From: JAUIET01 sp964352475
GTDB lineage: Bacteria > Pseudomonadota > Gammaproteobacteria > Pseudomonadales > JAUIET01
Assembly: GCA_964352475.1 (NCBI GenBank)
Contig: CAYGSL010000011.1
Coordinates: 36,473-100,472, forward strand
Reading direction: 5' to 3'
DNA: 64,000 nucleotides
A program made the position numbers and the translations under genes. Below the pieces are notes generated by a model. That model worked only from the letters and a program-made list of their open reading frames with translations. It did no database searches and had not been told where the DNA came from. Below, one piece after another: positions 8,467 to 17,355 of this stretch; the stretch's first letter is position 1; each line of letters opens with the position of its first letter.

Positions 8467-8988
8467 GTGACGGCGATCGCGGTGATTCACCCCGAGCAAT
8501 TGCAGCGTCAGCAAACGCGCGACTGCTCAGACTGGCCCAATTTGTGGACCTTACTCGATCAGGTAAAAGACCCGGAGATCCCGGTGCTTTCTATCTGGGA
8601 CCTAGGGGTTTTGCGCGATATTGCGGTAAATGATCAGAATCATGTTGTTGTCAACATAACGCCAACCTACTCGGGCTGCCCAGCCATGAAACAAATCGAA
8701 CAAGATATTAAACAGTGTCTTTCGTTAGCCGGCTATCCCCACGTTACGGTAAACAGCCAGTTGTCGCCTGCCTGGTCAACGGACTGGATGACGGAGAATG
8801 GCCGCCAACAACTAAAGGAATACGGCATAGCACCTCCTGAAGTGAGTAGCTCGCGTAAAGCTGTAGAATGTCCGCAATGCCAATCAGGCAATGTTCGGGT
8901 GCTCAGCGAATTTGGTTCAACTGCCTGCAAGGCGCTGTACAAGTGTGAAGATTGCGCTGAGCCTTTTGATTATTTCAAATGCATCTAA
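8467..8988 (+). CDS. paaD: Phenylacetate degradation Fe-S assembly protein
   Basis: PaaD belongs to the MIP18/DUF59 group and is thought to mature the iron-sulphur cluster of the epoxidase reductase. The reading frame is open from 8371, but that would overlap paaC by 92 bases. I chose the GTG at 8467, 4 bases after the paaC stop, which gives 173 residues, close to the usual 165-175. The DUF59 core (DPEIPVLSIWDLGVLRDI, then PTYSGCPA) is at about residues 32-80. A C-terminal zinc-ribbon-like part has CPQC and CEDC. No strong ribosome-binding site precedes the GTG, so coupling to paaC translation is likely. Confidence 0.9.
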   Translation: MTAIAVIHPEQLQRQQTRDCSDWPNLWTLLDQVKDPEIPVLSIWDLGVLRDIAVNDQNHVVVNITPTYSGCPAMKQIEQDIKQCLSLAGYPHVTVNSQLSPAWSTDWMTENGRQQLKEYGIAPPEVSSSRKAVECPQCQSGNVRVLSEFGSTACKALYKCEDCAEPFDYFKCI

Positions 8989-9002
8989 GGTGAGCGAAAC
9001 TA

Positions 9003-10097
9003 ATGAGTAAGAAAGAATTTTACCCGCTTACCGTCGCTGAGGTCCGACCTGAAACCGAGACGGCGGTATGTGTCACGTTTGGTGTGCCGGAGCATTTGCA
9101 AGCGGAGTTTGCATTCATACAGGGCCAGTATTTAACCTTGCGTGCAGACATCGATGGTGAAGAGGTCAGGCGCTCCTATTCAATTTGTTCCGGTGTTGAT
9201 GACGGCACACTCAGAGTGGGAATCAAGCATATTGAGGATGGTCTGTTTTCAGGGTTTGCCAATGGTGAGCTGAAAGCTGGGGATGTGGTTGATGTGATGG
9301 CACCGCAAGGTGAGTTTTATACACAACTGCACCCTGATAATACCAAGCGCTATATGTTTATCTGTGCAGGAAGCGGTATCACACCGACCTTATCCATTGT
9401 GAAGACGGTTCTTGCCAGGGAGCCGCACAGTCATGTGACACTGTTATACGGAAATAAAACCTCAGCCACAGTGATGTTTAAGGAAGATCTCGGTTTCCTG
9501 AAGAATCGTTATATGACGCGTTTTAACTGGCTGAACATACTGAGTAGGGAAGAGCAGGATGCTGAAGTTCTGTACGGCCGACTGGACAATGGAAAAGGTG
9601 GTGAACTGCACGCTAAAGGTCTGATAGACATTACCGCCACCGACGAATTTTTCCTCTGTGGTCCAGAGTCAATGATTTCAGAAGTATCGCGAGGCTTGCG
9701 CGCCAGCGGTATTGCTGAAGAGCATATTCACTACGAGTTATTTTTTGCGTCTGCCGAAGATGCGAAAGCCGTAGTAGAGAAACACCACGCCCGAGCAGAA
9801 AAATACGCTGGTCAGGTAAGCAAGGTCAGCGTAACGGTCAGTGGCCGCTCAATCAATTTCGACCTTACGGCGGATGGTGAGAACATTCTGGACGGCGCAA
9901 TGCGCAATGGTGCAGACTTACCCTTTTCTTGTAAGGGAGGGGTTTGCGCAACGTGCAAGGCCAAGGTTCTGGAAGGCCAAGTTGATATGGATTTGAATCA
10001 TGCCTTAAGTGAAGCCGAAGTAGCGGCCGGTATGGTGCTTACCTGTCAGGCTCATCCAATTTCCGAGCACGTTGTTATTGATTTTGACGCTATTTAG
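9003..10097 (+). CDS. paaE: Phenylacetyl-CoA epoxidase reductase
   Basis: PaaE passes electrons from NADPH to the PaaA di-iron site. The 364-residue protein has an FAD-binding domain (RSYSICSG near residues 58-65), an NAD(P) domain (CAGSGITPTLSI near 120-132, FLCGPESMI near 218-226) and a C-terminal plant-type [2Fe-2S] ferredoxin domain. The cluster ligands are in CKGGVCATC and the later LTCQ. This order is typical of the family. It sits 14 bases after paaD. Confidence 0.95.
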   Translation: MSKKEFYPLTVAEVRPETETAVCVTFGVPEHLQAEFAFIQGQYLTLRADIDGEEVRRSYSICSGVDDGTLRVGIKHIEDGLFSGFANGELKAGDVVDVMAPQGEFYTQLHPDNTKRYMFICAGSGITPTLSIVKTVLAREPHSHVTLLYGNKTSATVMFKEDLGFLKNRYMTRFNWLNILSREEQDAEVLYGRLDNGKGGELHAKGLIDITATDEFFLCGPESMISEVSRGLRASGIAEEHIHYELFFASAEDAKAVVEKHHARAEKYAGQVSKVSVTVSGRSINFDLTADGENILDGAMRNGADLPFSCKGGVCATCKAKVLEGQVDMDLNHALSEAEVAAGMVLTCQAHPISEHVVIDFDAI

Positions 10098-10127
10098 ACA
10101 CTATTTACTTATTCTTGATAAATCTCT

Positions 10128-11051
10128 ATGAGCAAGATTAATTCTGAGCTCATTGCAGCACGGGCTATTGACCGTAATGTCAGTTGCACGTCCATGGTGA
10201 TCACCCTGTTCGGCGATGTTGTGTCGCAACATGGTGGATGGATATGGATGGGCAGCCTGATAGATGCGCTGTCGTCATTTGGATTTAACGAGCGACTGGT
10301 TCGAACGGCCGTGTTCCGCGTCGTGCAGCAGGATTGGCTGCAGGCAAACAAAGTGGGCCGGCGCAGTTACTACTGTTTTACCGACAACGCAAAAGGTCAC
10401 TACGAGAAAGCGGCACGCCGAATCTATGCACCTGGATTGCTTGACTGGGATGGCAGCTGGACTTTCGTAGCACCGGTGTTTGTGCCGGATGACAAGCGCG
10501 AAGAATTTAGAAAGAGTCTGGGTTGGCAAGGTTTTAACTCGCTGGTTAATGGAATTATGGCGCACCCTTCGGCAGAGCGGACCTCGCTTGACGAAACTCT
10601 GGAAGAGCTCGATCTGGTGGGTAAGGCGATCGTATTCTCAGCACGCAACGACGACGTGCATTCACAAAAAGCACTGCGCAAGCTGGTACTCGACAAGTGG
10701 AATCTGGATTCGCTGGCACAAGAATACACGGAGCTACTTGATTTTTATCGCCCCATCTATCAGCAGCTGCAATCGACTCAACCATCGGCAGAATTAATGT
10801 TTCAATTGAGAGTGATACTGATACACGACTACCGACGAATCCTGTTGCGTGACCCGGATTTTCCTGACGAATTACTGCCGAACGGTTGGGTAGGTTTCGA
10901 AGTCTATGAGTTACTCAAGCTAATGTATAAATTACTGGTGCCTGGATCGCTTGAGTATATCGAAACAAAGCTGAGTAACGCTCAAGGACCACTGCAGCGC
11001 GCTTCAGCCAAATTCTATAAACGATTTGATGGCCTGGAGCGCTCGCAATGA
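10128..11051 (+). CDS. paaX: Phenylacetate-responsive transcriptional repressor
   Basis: PaaX represses paa genes and is released by phenylacetyl-CoA. The 307-residue protein has the usual N-terminal winged-helix segment (residues about 20-95; TSMVITLFGDVVSQHGGWIW) and the PaaX C-terminal domain (about 200-305). It is in the catabolic operon, between paaE and the fused paaF/paaH gene, so it should be autoregulated through the operator at 6337-6375. No copy of that operator lies directly before paaX itself. Its stop overlaps the next start by four bases (ATGA). Confidence 0.93.
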   Translation: MSKINSELIAARAIDRNVSCTSMVITLFGDVVSQHGGWIWMGSLIDALSSFGFNERLVRTAVFRVVQQDWLQANKVGRRSYYCFTDNAKGHYEKAARRIYAPGLLDWDGSWTFVAPVFVPDDKREEFRKSLGWQGFNSLVNGIMAHPSAERTSLDETLEELDLVGKAIVFSARNDDVHSQKALRKLVLDKWNLDSLAQEYTELLDFYRPIYQQLQSTQPSAELMFQLRVILIHDYRRILLRDPDFPDELLPNGWVGFEVYELLKLMYKLLVPGSLEYIETKLSNAQGPLQRASAKFYKRFDGLERSQ

Positions 11052-13147
11052 CGGAAGTAACGTTAACGATAGACGAATCTATTGCGATATTGAGCGTTGA
11101 TAACCCTCCGGTTAACGCTTTATCACAGGCTGTACGAGATGGTTTGCAGCAGGCAATCAATGCAGCAAGTGACAATAATGAGGTAAACGCGATTGTGTTG
11201 GCCTGTGCGGGCCGAACGTTTGTTGCGGGCGCTGACATCAAGGAGTTTGGCAAGCCGCCGATGGAACCCCACCTGCCGGATGTTCTCAACGCAATTGAAG
11301 CCAGCAGTAAGCCTGTGGTGGTGGCTTTGCATGGCAATGTACTGGGCGGCGGGCTTGAACTTGCCATGGCTGGGCATTATCGGGTGGCAACATCATCGTG
11401 CAAGCTTGGATTGCCTGAAACCAACCTTGGCTTGATACCGGGCGCTGGCGGCACACAGCGCTTACCACGTTTAGGCGGCGTTGAAGCGGCATTGGAGATG
11501 ATCACTTCAGCACGTCCAATCACGGCGGCAAAAGCACTAGAGTATGGCTTGCTCGACGAAGTTGTTGCTAGCGATGATGCAGACGATGTTTTGCAGGCTG
11601 CAGTTGCTTTGGCCAAAGGAGGTGCTTTGGTAAACGGTCCGCGGCGTACTCGCGACATAAGCATTGCCTCGACTGATGCAAGTCAAGAGACATTCGGCAA
11701 CTGGCGTGCCACGGTTGCGAAAAAGGCGCGTGGCCAACTCGCACCGCAGTTTGCCATTGATTCCATAGAGAATGCGCTGACTATGCCCTTCGACGATGCA
11801 ATCAGCAAAGAACGAGAGTATTTTCTGGAATGCAAAGCGTCACCTCAATCGCGTGCCATGCGCCATGCATTTTTTGCAGAACGCAATTGCAGCAAGATTC
11901 CTGGTCTGGATAAATCGATTACACCAGCGTCTGTAGCCCATGTTGGCGTAATCGGTGCTGGCACGATGGGTACAGGTATTGCAATGTGTTTCGCATCCGC
12001 CGGTATCCAAGTGACGCTGCTCGAGCTTTCTGAAGATAATTTACAGCGTGGCTTAACACTGATTAAAGATCGCTATCAGCAGTCACAACAACGCGGTCGA
12101 ATTTCTGAAACGCAAATGCAGACCAATATTGAGCTGATACGCGGAACGCAACACTATTCCGATTTCGCAGACGTTGATCTGGTGGTAGAAGCTGCGTTTG
12201 AAAGTATGCAGGTAAAACGAGATATTTTCGCGCAGTTGGATTCAATCTGTAAGTCAGACGCGATTCTTGCGACCAACACTTCCTATCTGAACATCAACAC
12301 GATTGCTAAAGCCACTACGCGCCCGGAACGTGTGCTGGGCATGCATTTCTTTAGCCCGGCGCATGTGATGAAGCTATTGGAAGTTGTGAATGCCGAACAA
12401 ACCAGTAGTGCGAATTTAGTCACGGCGTTGAGTGTTGCTAAACGCATCGGCAAAATCGCCTGCGCGGTCGGTGTCTGCTACGGGTTCGTTGGCAATCGCA
12501 TGTACAGTTGTTATGGCCGCGAGGCTAACGCCTTGTTGCTCGAAGGTGCCACACCCTCACAAATTGACCAGGCCATGCAACAATGGGGCATGGCCATGGG
12601 GCCTTTATCAGTAACCGATATGTCTGGCATTGATATTGGTTATAAAGCCAGAAGAGAGCGTGATGATCCGCCGGATGATCCCTTATTTTTCCGGGCGGCT
12701 GATTTGATGGTCGAGCATGAGCGGCTAGGTCAGAAAACATCGGCGGGTTTCTATGATTATGCGGATGGTAAAAAGCTTGATGATAAAGTGGCAGTGCAAC
12801 TACTGCAGACTGAGGCGCGAGAGCGTGGAATAAAAGCACGCGATATTGGCGCGGAAGAAATTCAGCAGCGCCTGCTTCTCGCGCTGATCAATGAAGGCGC
12901 AAGAATACTGGAAGAGGGCATTGCTATCCGTGCCTCAGACATAGATGTTATTTGGTTGAACGGTTACGGCTTTCCACGGTGGCGTGGCGGGCCCATGTGC
13001 TACGCAGACGAGATTGGGCTTGACGATATAGTGGCCCGGATCGACGAAATCCACTCGCAGGCTGTTGGCGCGGCAAAAGGCTATTGGCAGACCGCAAACA
13101 TTCTCAGAGAGCTCGCCTCATCGGGTGGAAAACTAAGCGAGCAGTAA
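11048..13147 (+). CDS. Fused enoyl-CoA hydratase / 3-hydroxyacyl-CoA dehydrogenase (PaaF + PaaH role)
   Basis: This 699-residue bifunctional enzyme has a FadB/MFE-like order. The crotonase domain (about 1-190) has oxyanion segments AGRTFVAGADIKEFG and HGNVLGGGLELAMAG and the catalytic glutamate pair E104/E124. An NAD-binding 3-hydroxyacyl-CoA dehydrogenase half follows from about residue 295 (VGVIGAGTMGTGIA) through the C-terminal helical domains. No separate paaF or paaH is present in the cluster. I therefore infer that it hydrates 2,3-dehydroadipyl-CoA and oxidises 3-hydroxyadipyl-CoA, replacing both. It is translationally coupled to paaX. It could also take part in general beta-oxidation, since the fold is the same. 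Confidence 0.87.
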   Translation: MTEVTLTIDESIAILSVDNPPVNALSQAVRDGLQQAINAASDNNEVNAIVLACAGRTFVAGADIKEFGKPPMEPHLPDVLNAIEASSKPVVVALHGNVLGGGLELAMAGHYRVATSSCKLGLPETNLGLIPGAGGTQRLPRLGGVEAALEMITSARPITAAKALEYGLLDEVVASDDADDVLQAAVALAKGGALVNGPRRTRDISIASTDASQETFGNWRATVAKKARGQLAPQFAIDSIENALTMPFDDAISKEREYFLECKASPQSRAMRHAFFAERNCSKIPGLDKSITPASVAHVGVIGAGTMGTGIAMCFASAGIQVTLLELSEDNLQRGLTLIKDRYQQSQQRGRISETQMQTNIELIRGTQHYSDFADVDLVVEAAFESMQVKRDIFAQLDSICKSDAILATNTSYLNINTIAKATTRPERVLGMHFFSPAHVMKLLEVVNAEQTSSANLVTALSVAKRIGKIACAVGVCYGFVGNRMYSCYGREANALLLEGATPSQIDQAMQQWGMAMGPLSVTDMSGIDIGYKARRERDDPPDDPLFFRAADLMVEHERLGQKTSAGFYDYADGKKLDDKVAVQLLQTEARERGIKARDIGAEEIQQRLLLALINEGARILEEGIAIRASDIDVIWLNGYGFPRWRGGPMCYADEIGLDDIVARIDEIHSQAVGAAKGYWQTANILRELASSGGKLSEQ

Positions 13148-13150
13148 GCT

Positions 13151-14416
13151 ATGAAGACAATAAGCACTCGTATTGGCACTGCCCTGGTGTTGTTCTCGCT
13201 TTCGCATGCAGGCTTTGCTGAGCGAACGCCAACAAGCGAAGATAACAATCTGGCAGCAGCGTTTCAGAACCTGATAGAGGCACTGCAGCATGCTGAAAAA
13301 GGCATTCGTCAGTCACCGTCCTTTGGCACAGAGCATGAACAGGTTGGAGGCTACCGACACCTGTTGCGTTCGTTTGCGAAAGGGATGGAAGCCGAAGTAC
13401 TTCAAGACGCTGATTTTCCCTATTTCCGCATACTCGATTTTTGGCTGAAAGAGGGGGGCGATAACCCTGATCAACGTTACGCGTTTTCACCCATACGAGG
13501 CGGCGGGACGTATCGGGTATGGGGAGCGTTGGGCTCTGCAGTGCGAATGGAACTTCAAATTTACGCAGGCCGACCGTGGGATGGCAGTGGTAAATCTGTT
13601 GCGTATCTGAATTTTGAAGACATTGAGCTCGACGAGCAGGGTCGCTTCGAGATTTTTGTGTCCGCGGAAAAGCATGATGGCGTGTGGATGCCAAACCCTT
13701 TAAATGCGACCACATTGTTTGCACGTCATATTTATGATGACTGGAACGATGAAACAACAGGTCATATTCATATTGATCGCGTTGGTTTTGAAGGAAAAAG
13801 AAAACCACCCGAAAGTGCAGACGAGTTGGCCGCGCGAATGGAAGCCGCGGTAACAATGTTTTCCACCACTGCGCTTACCTGGCCTGCATTTGTTAATCGC
13901 CGTTACATTGATGCACGCGATGTAAACACTGTGGCACCACCTTATGACACGTATGCATTAGGTGGCGCGAAAGGGCGTTGGATGAGTGGTGGGCATTTTA
14001 AGCTAGCAGAGGACGAGCTGTTGTTACTGCGACTGCCAGAAACCAGTGCGCAGTACCAGGCAGTGCAGTTAACCGATATGTGGTTTGCGTCTCTTGAGTA
14101 TGCGAGCCAGATTTCCAGCTTGACGACTAAGCAGTCAGTACAAGCTGATGATGGCGCTTATTATTATGTGATCAGTCAGCACGACCCCGGATACCCGAAT
14201 TGGCTGGACAGTGGCTCCTTGTTCAGAGGCTTGTTTTTGATTCGCTGGGACGGCGTTGCTGGTCAGTTATCTGACAAAGAGAACCCGACAGCATTCTTGA
14301 TCAAGAATGCTGACTTGGAAAAGAGTATTCCAGGGTTCCACACGGTAAGTGAAGCGCAACGTGAGCAGGTTCGTCAGCAACGCCGCAATCACCTGCAGTT
14401 GCGCTCGCATCGCTAA
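13151..14416 (+). CDS. DUF1214-like exported protein
   Basis: The 421-residue protein begins with a signal peptide (about residues 1-24, ending SHAGFA-E) and is probably periplasmic. The sequence GGGTYRVWGALGSAVRMELQIYAGRPW and the later LPETSAQYQAVQLTDMWFASLEY resemble DUF1214 proteins common in marine gammaproteobacteria. I know no biochemical function for the family. The gene starts 3 bases after the fused paaF/paaH gene, so it appears to be the last gene of the paa operon. It has no usual counterpart in described paa clusters. A role in aromatic substrate uptake or processing is only a guess. Confidence 0.65.
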   Translation: MKTISTRIGTALVLFSLSHAGFAERTPTSEDNNLAAAFQNLIEALQHAEKGIRQSPSFGTEHEQVGGYRHLLRSFAKGMEAEVLQDADFPYFRILDFWLKEGGDNPDQRYAFSPIRGGGTYRVWGALGSAVRMELQIYAGRPWDGSGKSVAYLNFEDIELDEQGRFEIFVSAEKHDGVWMPNPLNATTLFARHIYDDWNDETTGHIHIDRVGFEGKRKPPESADELAARMEAAVTMFSTTALTWPAFVNRRYIDARDVNTVAPPYDTYALGGAKGRWMSGGHFKLAEDELLLLRLPETSAQYQAVQLTDMWFASLEYASQISSLTTKQSVQADDGAYYYVISQHDPGYPNWLDSGSLFRGLFLIRWDGVAGQLSDKENPTAFLIKNADLEKSIPGFHTVSEAQREQVRQQRRNHLQLRSHR

Positions 14417-14439
14417 GCAAATAGCTATTAAACCGGCAG

Positions 14440-15291
14440 CTATTCGGCTGGCTTCATAAGTTTCATTAAGAAGCGGTCAGACTCACCCATCTCAAGATAC
14501 TTTTCTTTGTCTTTATCACCCAAAGCCAGGCTGGGTGGTAAGGTCCACACACCTTCGGGATGGTCATGGGTATCTTTTGCATTTGCCAATAAGTCTGACT
14601 GGCCGGCAAGCTCAAAGCCTGCAGCCTTGGCATGCTTCAGCGCTCGTTCTACAGATAGATAGCCGTTGGCAGCTTTTGGATCTTCCGTAGCGGGGTCAGG
14701 CCAGCGATGGTCAACAATACCCAGAACACCGCCTGGCTTTAGGGTGTCATACATCACCTGGAAAACGAGGTCTACATACTTGCCGTCCCCATAGCCTTCG
14801 GCAAACAGATTGTGGACATTGCGAAAGGTCAAAATCATATCGGCACTGCCTTTGGGGGCAATATCGAGCGAGTATGGCTCAAGGAATTCTGTGATCACTG
14901 CGTCGCGAAACAAGTCCGGTGTCTCGCCAAACGTACTCAACATAGCGCTAAGCCCTCGACGCTGGTAACCATAGGGAGGATTGAGCCCTGTTGTTGCGGC
15001 GTAGTATTTGCCGTCTTTTTGTAGAGCCGGCGCTAATATTTTGCTGTACCAGCCACCACCAGGCCAGATTTCTACAACCGTCATATCGCTCTTGAAACCC
15101 AGGAATTCCAGCACCTCTTTTGGTTTTCGGTATTGATCTCTGGCTTTGTCTTCTGCCGTTCTGTGTTCACCATTTATGCTCCCCGATAAAGCAGACTTTG
15201 TTGCTGGGTCCATCCCAGCATTTGCACTGGTGCTAAACATCGCGCCAGAAAGCACCAGGGTTATCAGGCAGGAAGTGAGTGCTTGTTTCAT
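14440..15291 (-). CDS. Exported methyltransferase-like protein (COG4798 type)
   Basis: The 283-residue protein has a signal peptide (residues 1-25, ending ANA) and a Rossmann-like methyltransferase segment with the motif I-like sequence VVEIWPGGGWYSKILAPAL at about 73-91. The rest (YAATTGLNPPYGYQRRG, TFRNVHNLF) matches the predicted exported methyltransferases of COG4798. S-adenosylmethionine is not expected in the periplasm, so enzymatic activity is uncertain. It is the last gene of the leftward operon and overlaps the glutamine amidotransferase gene by four bases. Confidence 0.75.
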   Translation of the reverse strand: MKQALTSCLITLVLSGAMFSTSANAGMDPATKSALSGSINGEHRTAEDKARDQYRKPKEVLEFLGFKSDMTVVEIWPGGGWYSKILAPALQKDGKYYAATTGLNPPYGYQRRGLSAMLSTFGETPDLFRDAVITEFLEPYSLDIAPKGSADMILTFRNVHNLFAEGYGDGKYVDLVFQVMYDTLKPGGVLGIVDHRWPDPATEDPKAANGYLSVERALKHAKAAGFELAGQSDLLANAKDTHDHPEGVWTLPPSLALGDKDKEKYLEMGESDRFLMKLMKPAE

Positions 15292-15977
15292 AACTTGATC
15301 TCTCGTGTTTTGAAAAAATGTTCAAAGTGGTCGGCAAGGTCCTGATTGGCGTTAGCGCCAGCCAGATTTTTATTCGCCTGTTCAACAATCTCGGGTGGCA
15401 GCATATCGCCGCGCGCTTTTAACAGGTCGACCATGAATTCAGCCGTAAACTCCGGGTGTGGTTGCACGGTTAGCGCTTTATTGCCGTACGCAAGCATGGC
15501 GAATTGGCAGAAGTCGGTACTGCCAATCACTTCGGCGTCATCTGGTAGCGATGTTACCTGATCCTGATGAAACGCCATCAATTCGGTGGGCTGATCGCTT
15601 TTGTCAGTCTGATAAGCAACTTTGCCAACCGACCAGCCGCCGTCAAATTTTTCCACGGTTCCACCCAGGGCCTGGGCAAGAATCTGGTGACCAAAACACA
15701 CACCAATGATCGGAATGTCTGCCGCATACACAGCACGCAAGAACTCTTCCAACGGTGCTATCCAGGAGTGTGGTTCGTACACCCCAAATTTGGAGCCCGT
15801 AATCAACCAGCCATCAGCAGCATCGACCGAGTCTGGCAGCACATCATCCAGAACCGCATAGGTATCAAATTCAAAGCCTCGACCGGCCAGCAATTTCCGA
15901 AACAAAGTATCGTACTGGCCGTACTTCCCTGCAATTTCATCAGGCGAGCGGCCCGTCTGCAAGATACCTATTTTCAT
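15288..15977 (-). CDS. Class I glutamine amidotransferase-like hydrolase
   Basis: This 229-residue cytoplasmic protein has a single class I GATase domain. The nucleophile elbow is GVCFGHQILAQALGG (cysteine near residue 93) and the catalytic histidine and glutamate are in the HPEF sequence near 173. No synthetase domain is attached, so it may act on free gamma-glutamyl compounds. It is coupled by 4-base overlaps to the class III aminotransferase gene before it and the methyltransferase gene after it. That context fits breakdown of an amine or amino-acid derivative. The substrate is unknown. Confidence 0.85.
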   Translation of the reverse strand: MKIGILQTGRSPDEIAGKYGQYDTLFRKLLAGRGFEFDTYAVLDDVLPDSVDAADGWLITGSKFGVYEPHSWIAPLEEFLRAVYAADIPIIGVCFGHQILAQALGGTVEKFDGGWSVGKVAYQTDKSDQPTELMAFHQDQVTSLPDDAEVIGSTDFCQFAMLAYGNKALTVQPHPEFTAEFMVDLLKARGDMLPPEIVEQANKNLAGANANQDLADHFEHFFKTREIKL

Positions 15978-17323
15978 ACCAACAGATTCTCAGTCTTTGC
16001 GAAGGTCAGCGTTTCATCGAGCGCTATTGCAAGCTTGCTGATGGCCTCATCAATGTGATCTTTGCTGATAATTAAAGGTGGGCACAGTGCAATTGATGAG
16101 CCGGCTACGCACCTGACAATCAAACCATGGTCTTGACAGCGTTGTGCTGCATAATTACCAACCGCACCACCCTCGAACGCTTTACCTTCGTTTTTATTGG
16201 CGACCAGCTCCGCAGCAACAATCAGACCCTTACCGCGAACTTCGCCAACAAGGGGATGATCCGCGAATTCACGCATACGATGTTGCAGGTACTCACCGGT
16301 TTCTGCGGCGGTAGCAAACATGTTGTCGCGCTGATAAATTTCCAGCACCTTCGACGCCACAGCGCAGCCTACGGGGTGCCCACTATAGGTATAGCCATGA
16401 CCAAAAACACCCACTTCATTGCTCAGTTCCGCAATTGCGTCGTACATCTCGCCACTGATTATGCTGGCACTGATAGGGAAATACGCTGAAGACAGTTGTT
16501 TGGCCAGGGTCATCATATCGGGTTGCTGGATATTCATGGTGGTGCAACCAAAATCAGCACCCGTGCGTCCAAACCCGGTGATAACTTCGTCAGCAATAAA
16601 CAAAATATCATTTCGTTTGAGTACGGCTTGTACTTTTTCGTAGTAACCAGGCGGCGGAACTATAACCCCACTGGCACCGGTAATCGGCTCGGCGATAAAC
16701 GCGGCAATGGTGTCTGCGCCTTCGTCTGCTATCAGTTTTTCCAGGTTGTTGACGATGCGATCTACAAACTCGGCTTCAGTTTCATCGCCTTGCCTGCCAC
16801 GATAATAATGCGGGTGATCAGTTTGCAATATGCCCAGTGCATCCAGCGGTGAGTCGAAGTGTGCGCGCGTAGCCGGAAGACTGGTAAGCGAACCAGCGGC
16901 GACAGTAACGCCATGGTAGGCGCGGTCACGAGTGATTATTTTACGCTTGGCGGGCTTACCAATCGCTTTGTAGTAGTAGCGAAGTAATTTTACGTGGGTG
17001 TCATTGGCATCTGAACCCGAATTGCCAAAAAACACTTTCGCGTCGGGCACCGGAACCATCTCGGCCAGTGTGGCTGCTAAGCGCCTGCCTGGGTCATGGC
17101 TTTTTCCGCCAAACATATGACCAAAGCTAAGCTGCTGCATTTGCTCGGTCGCTGCCGCTATCACTTCCTGGTTGCCATAACCAAGAGAGGTGCACCAAAG
17201 CCCCGCCAGCCCTTCCAGGTAGCGGTTGCCTTGATCATCGTAAATGTAAACGCCGTCTGCCCGATCAACGATCAGTTGTTCAGTAGCCTGCAGGTTAGTA
17301 GTAGGGTAAAGAATCGTATTCAT
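15974..17323 (-). CDS. Class III PLP-dependent aminotransferase
   Basis: The 449-residue enzyme belongs to the omega-amino-acid/amine:pyruvate aminotransferase group. Visible features are the cofactor-binding sequence FGNSGSDANDTHVKL near residue 115 and the aspartate in FIADEVITGFGRTG near 250. The lysine of LAKQLSSAYFPISA, which forms the Schiff base, is near 282, and HGYTYSGHPVGCA near 320. It probably transfers an amino group from a primary amine or omega-amino acid to pyruvate or a keto acid. It lies 32 bases after the acylase gene, so an acylase releasing an amine could supply its substrate. Confidence 0.9.
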   Translation of the reverse strand: MNTILYPTTNLQATEQLIVDRADGVYIYDDQGNRYLEGLAGLWCTSLGYGNQEVIAAATEQMQQLSFGHMFGGKSHDPGRRLAATLAEMVPVPDAKVFFGNSGSDANDTHVKLLRYYYKAIGKPAKRKIITRDRAYHGVTVAAGSLTSLPATRAHFDSPLDALGILQTDHPHYYRGRQGDETEAEFVDRIVNNLEKLIADEGADTIAAFIAEPITGASGVIVPPPGYYEKVQAVLKRNDILFIADEVITGFGRTGADFGCTTMNIQQPDMMTLAKQLSSAYFPISASIISGEMYDAIAELSNEVGVFGHGYTYSGHPVGCAVASKVLEIYQRDNMFATAAETGEYLQHRMREFADHPLVGEVRGKGLIVAAELVANKNEGKAFEGGAVGNYAAQRCQDHGLIVRCVAGSSIALCPPLIISKDHIDEAISKLAIALDETLTFAKTENLLV

Positions 17324-17355
17324 TCGCCCAACATACTGCAGTTCAGAGTTTTTTT

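Noticed and set aside
13149..13856. A 235-codon open frame on the minus strand
   Set aside because: It is antisense to the DUF1214 gene, has no family features and follows from codon bias of the real gene.
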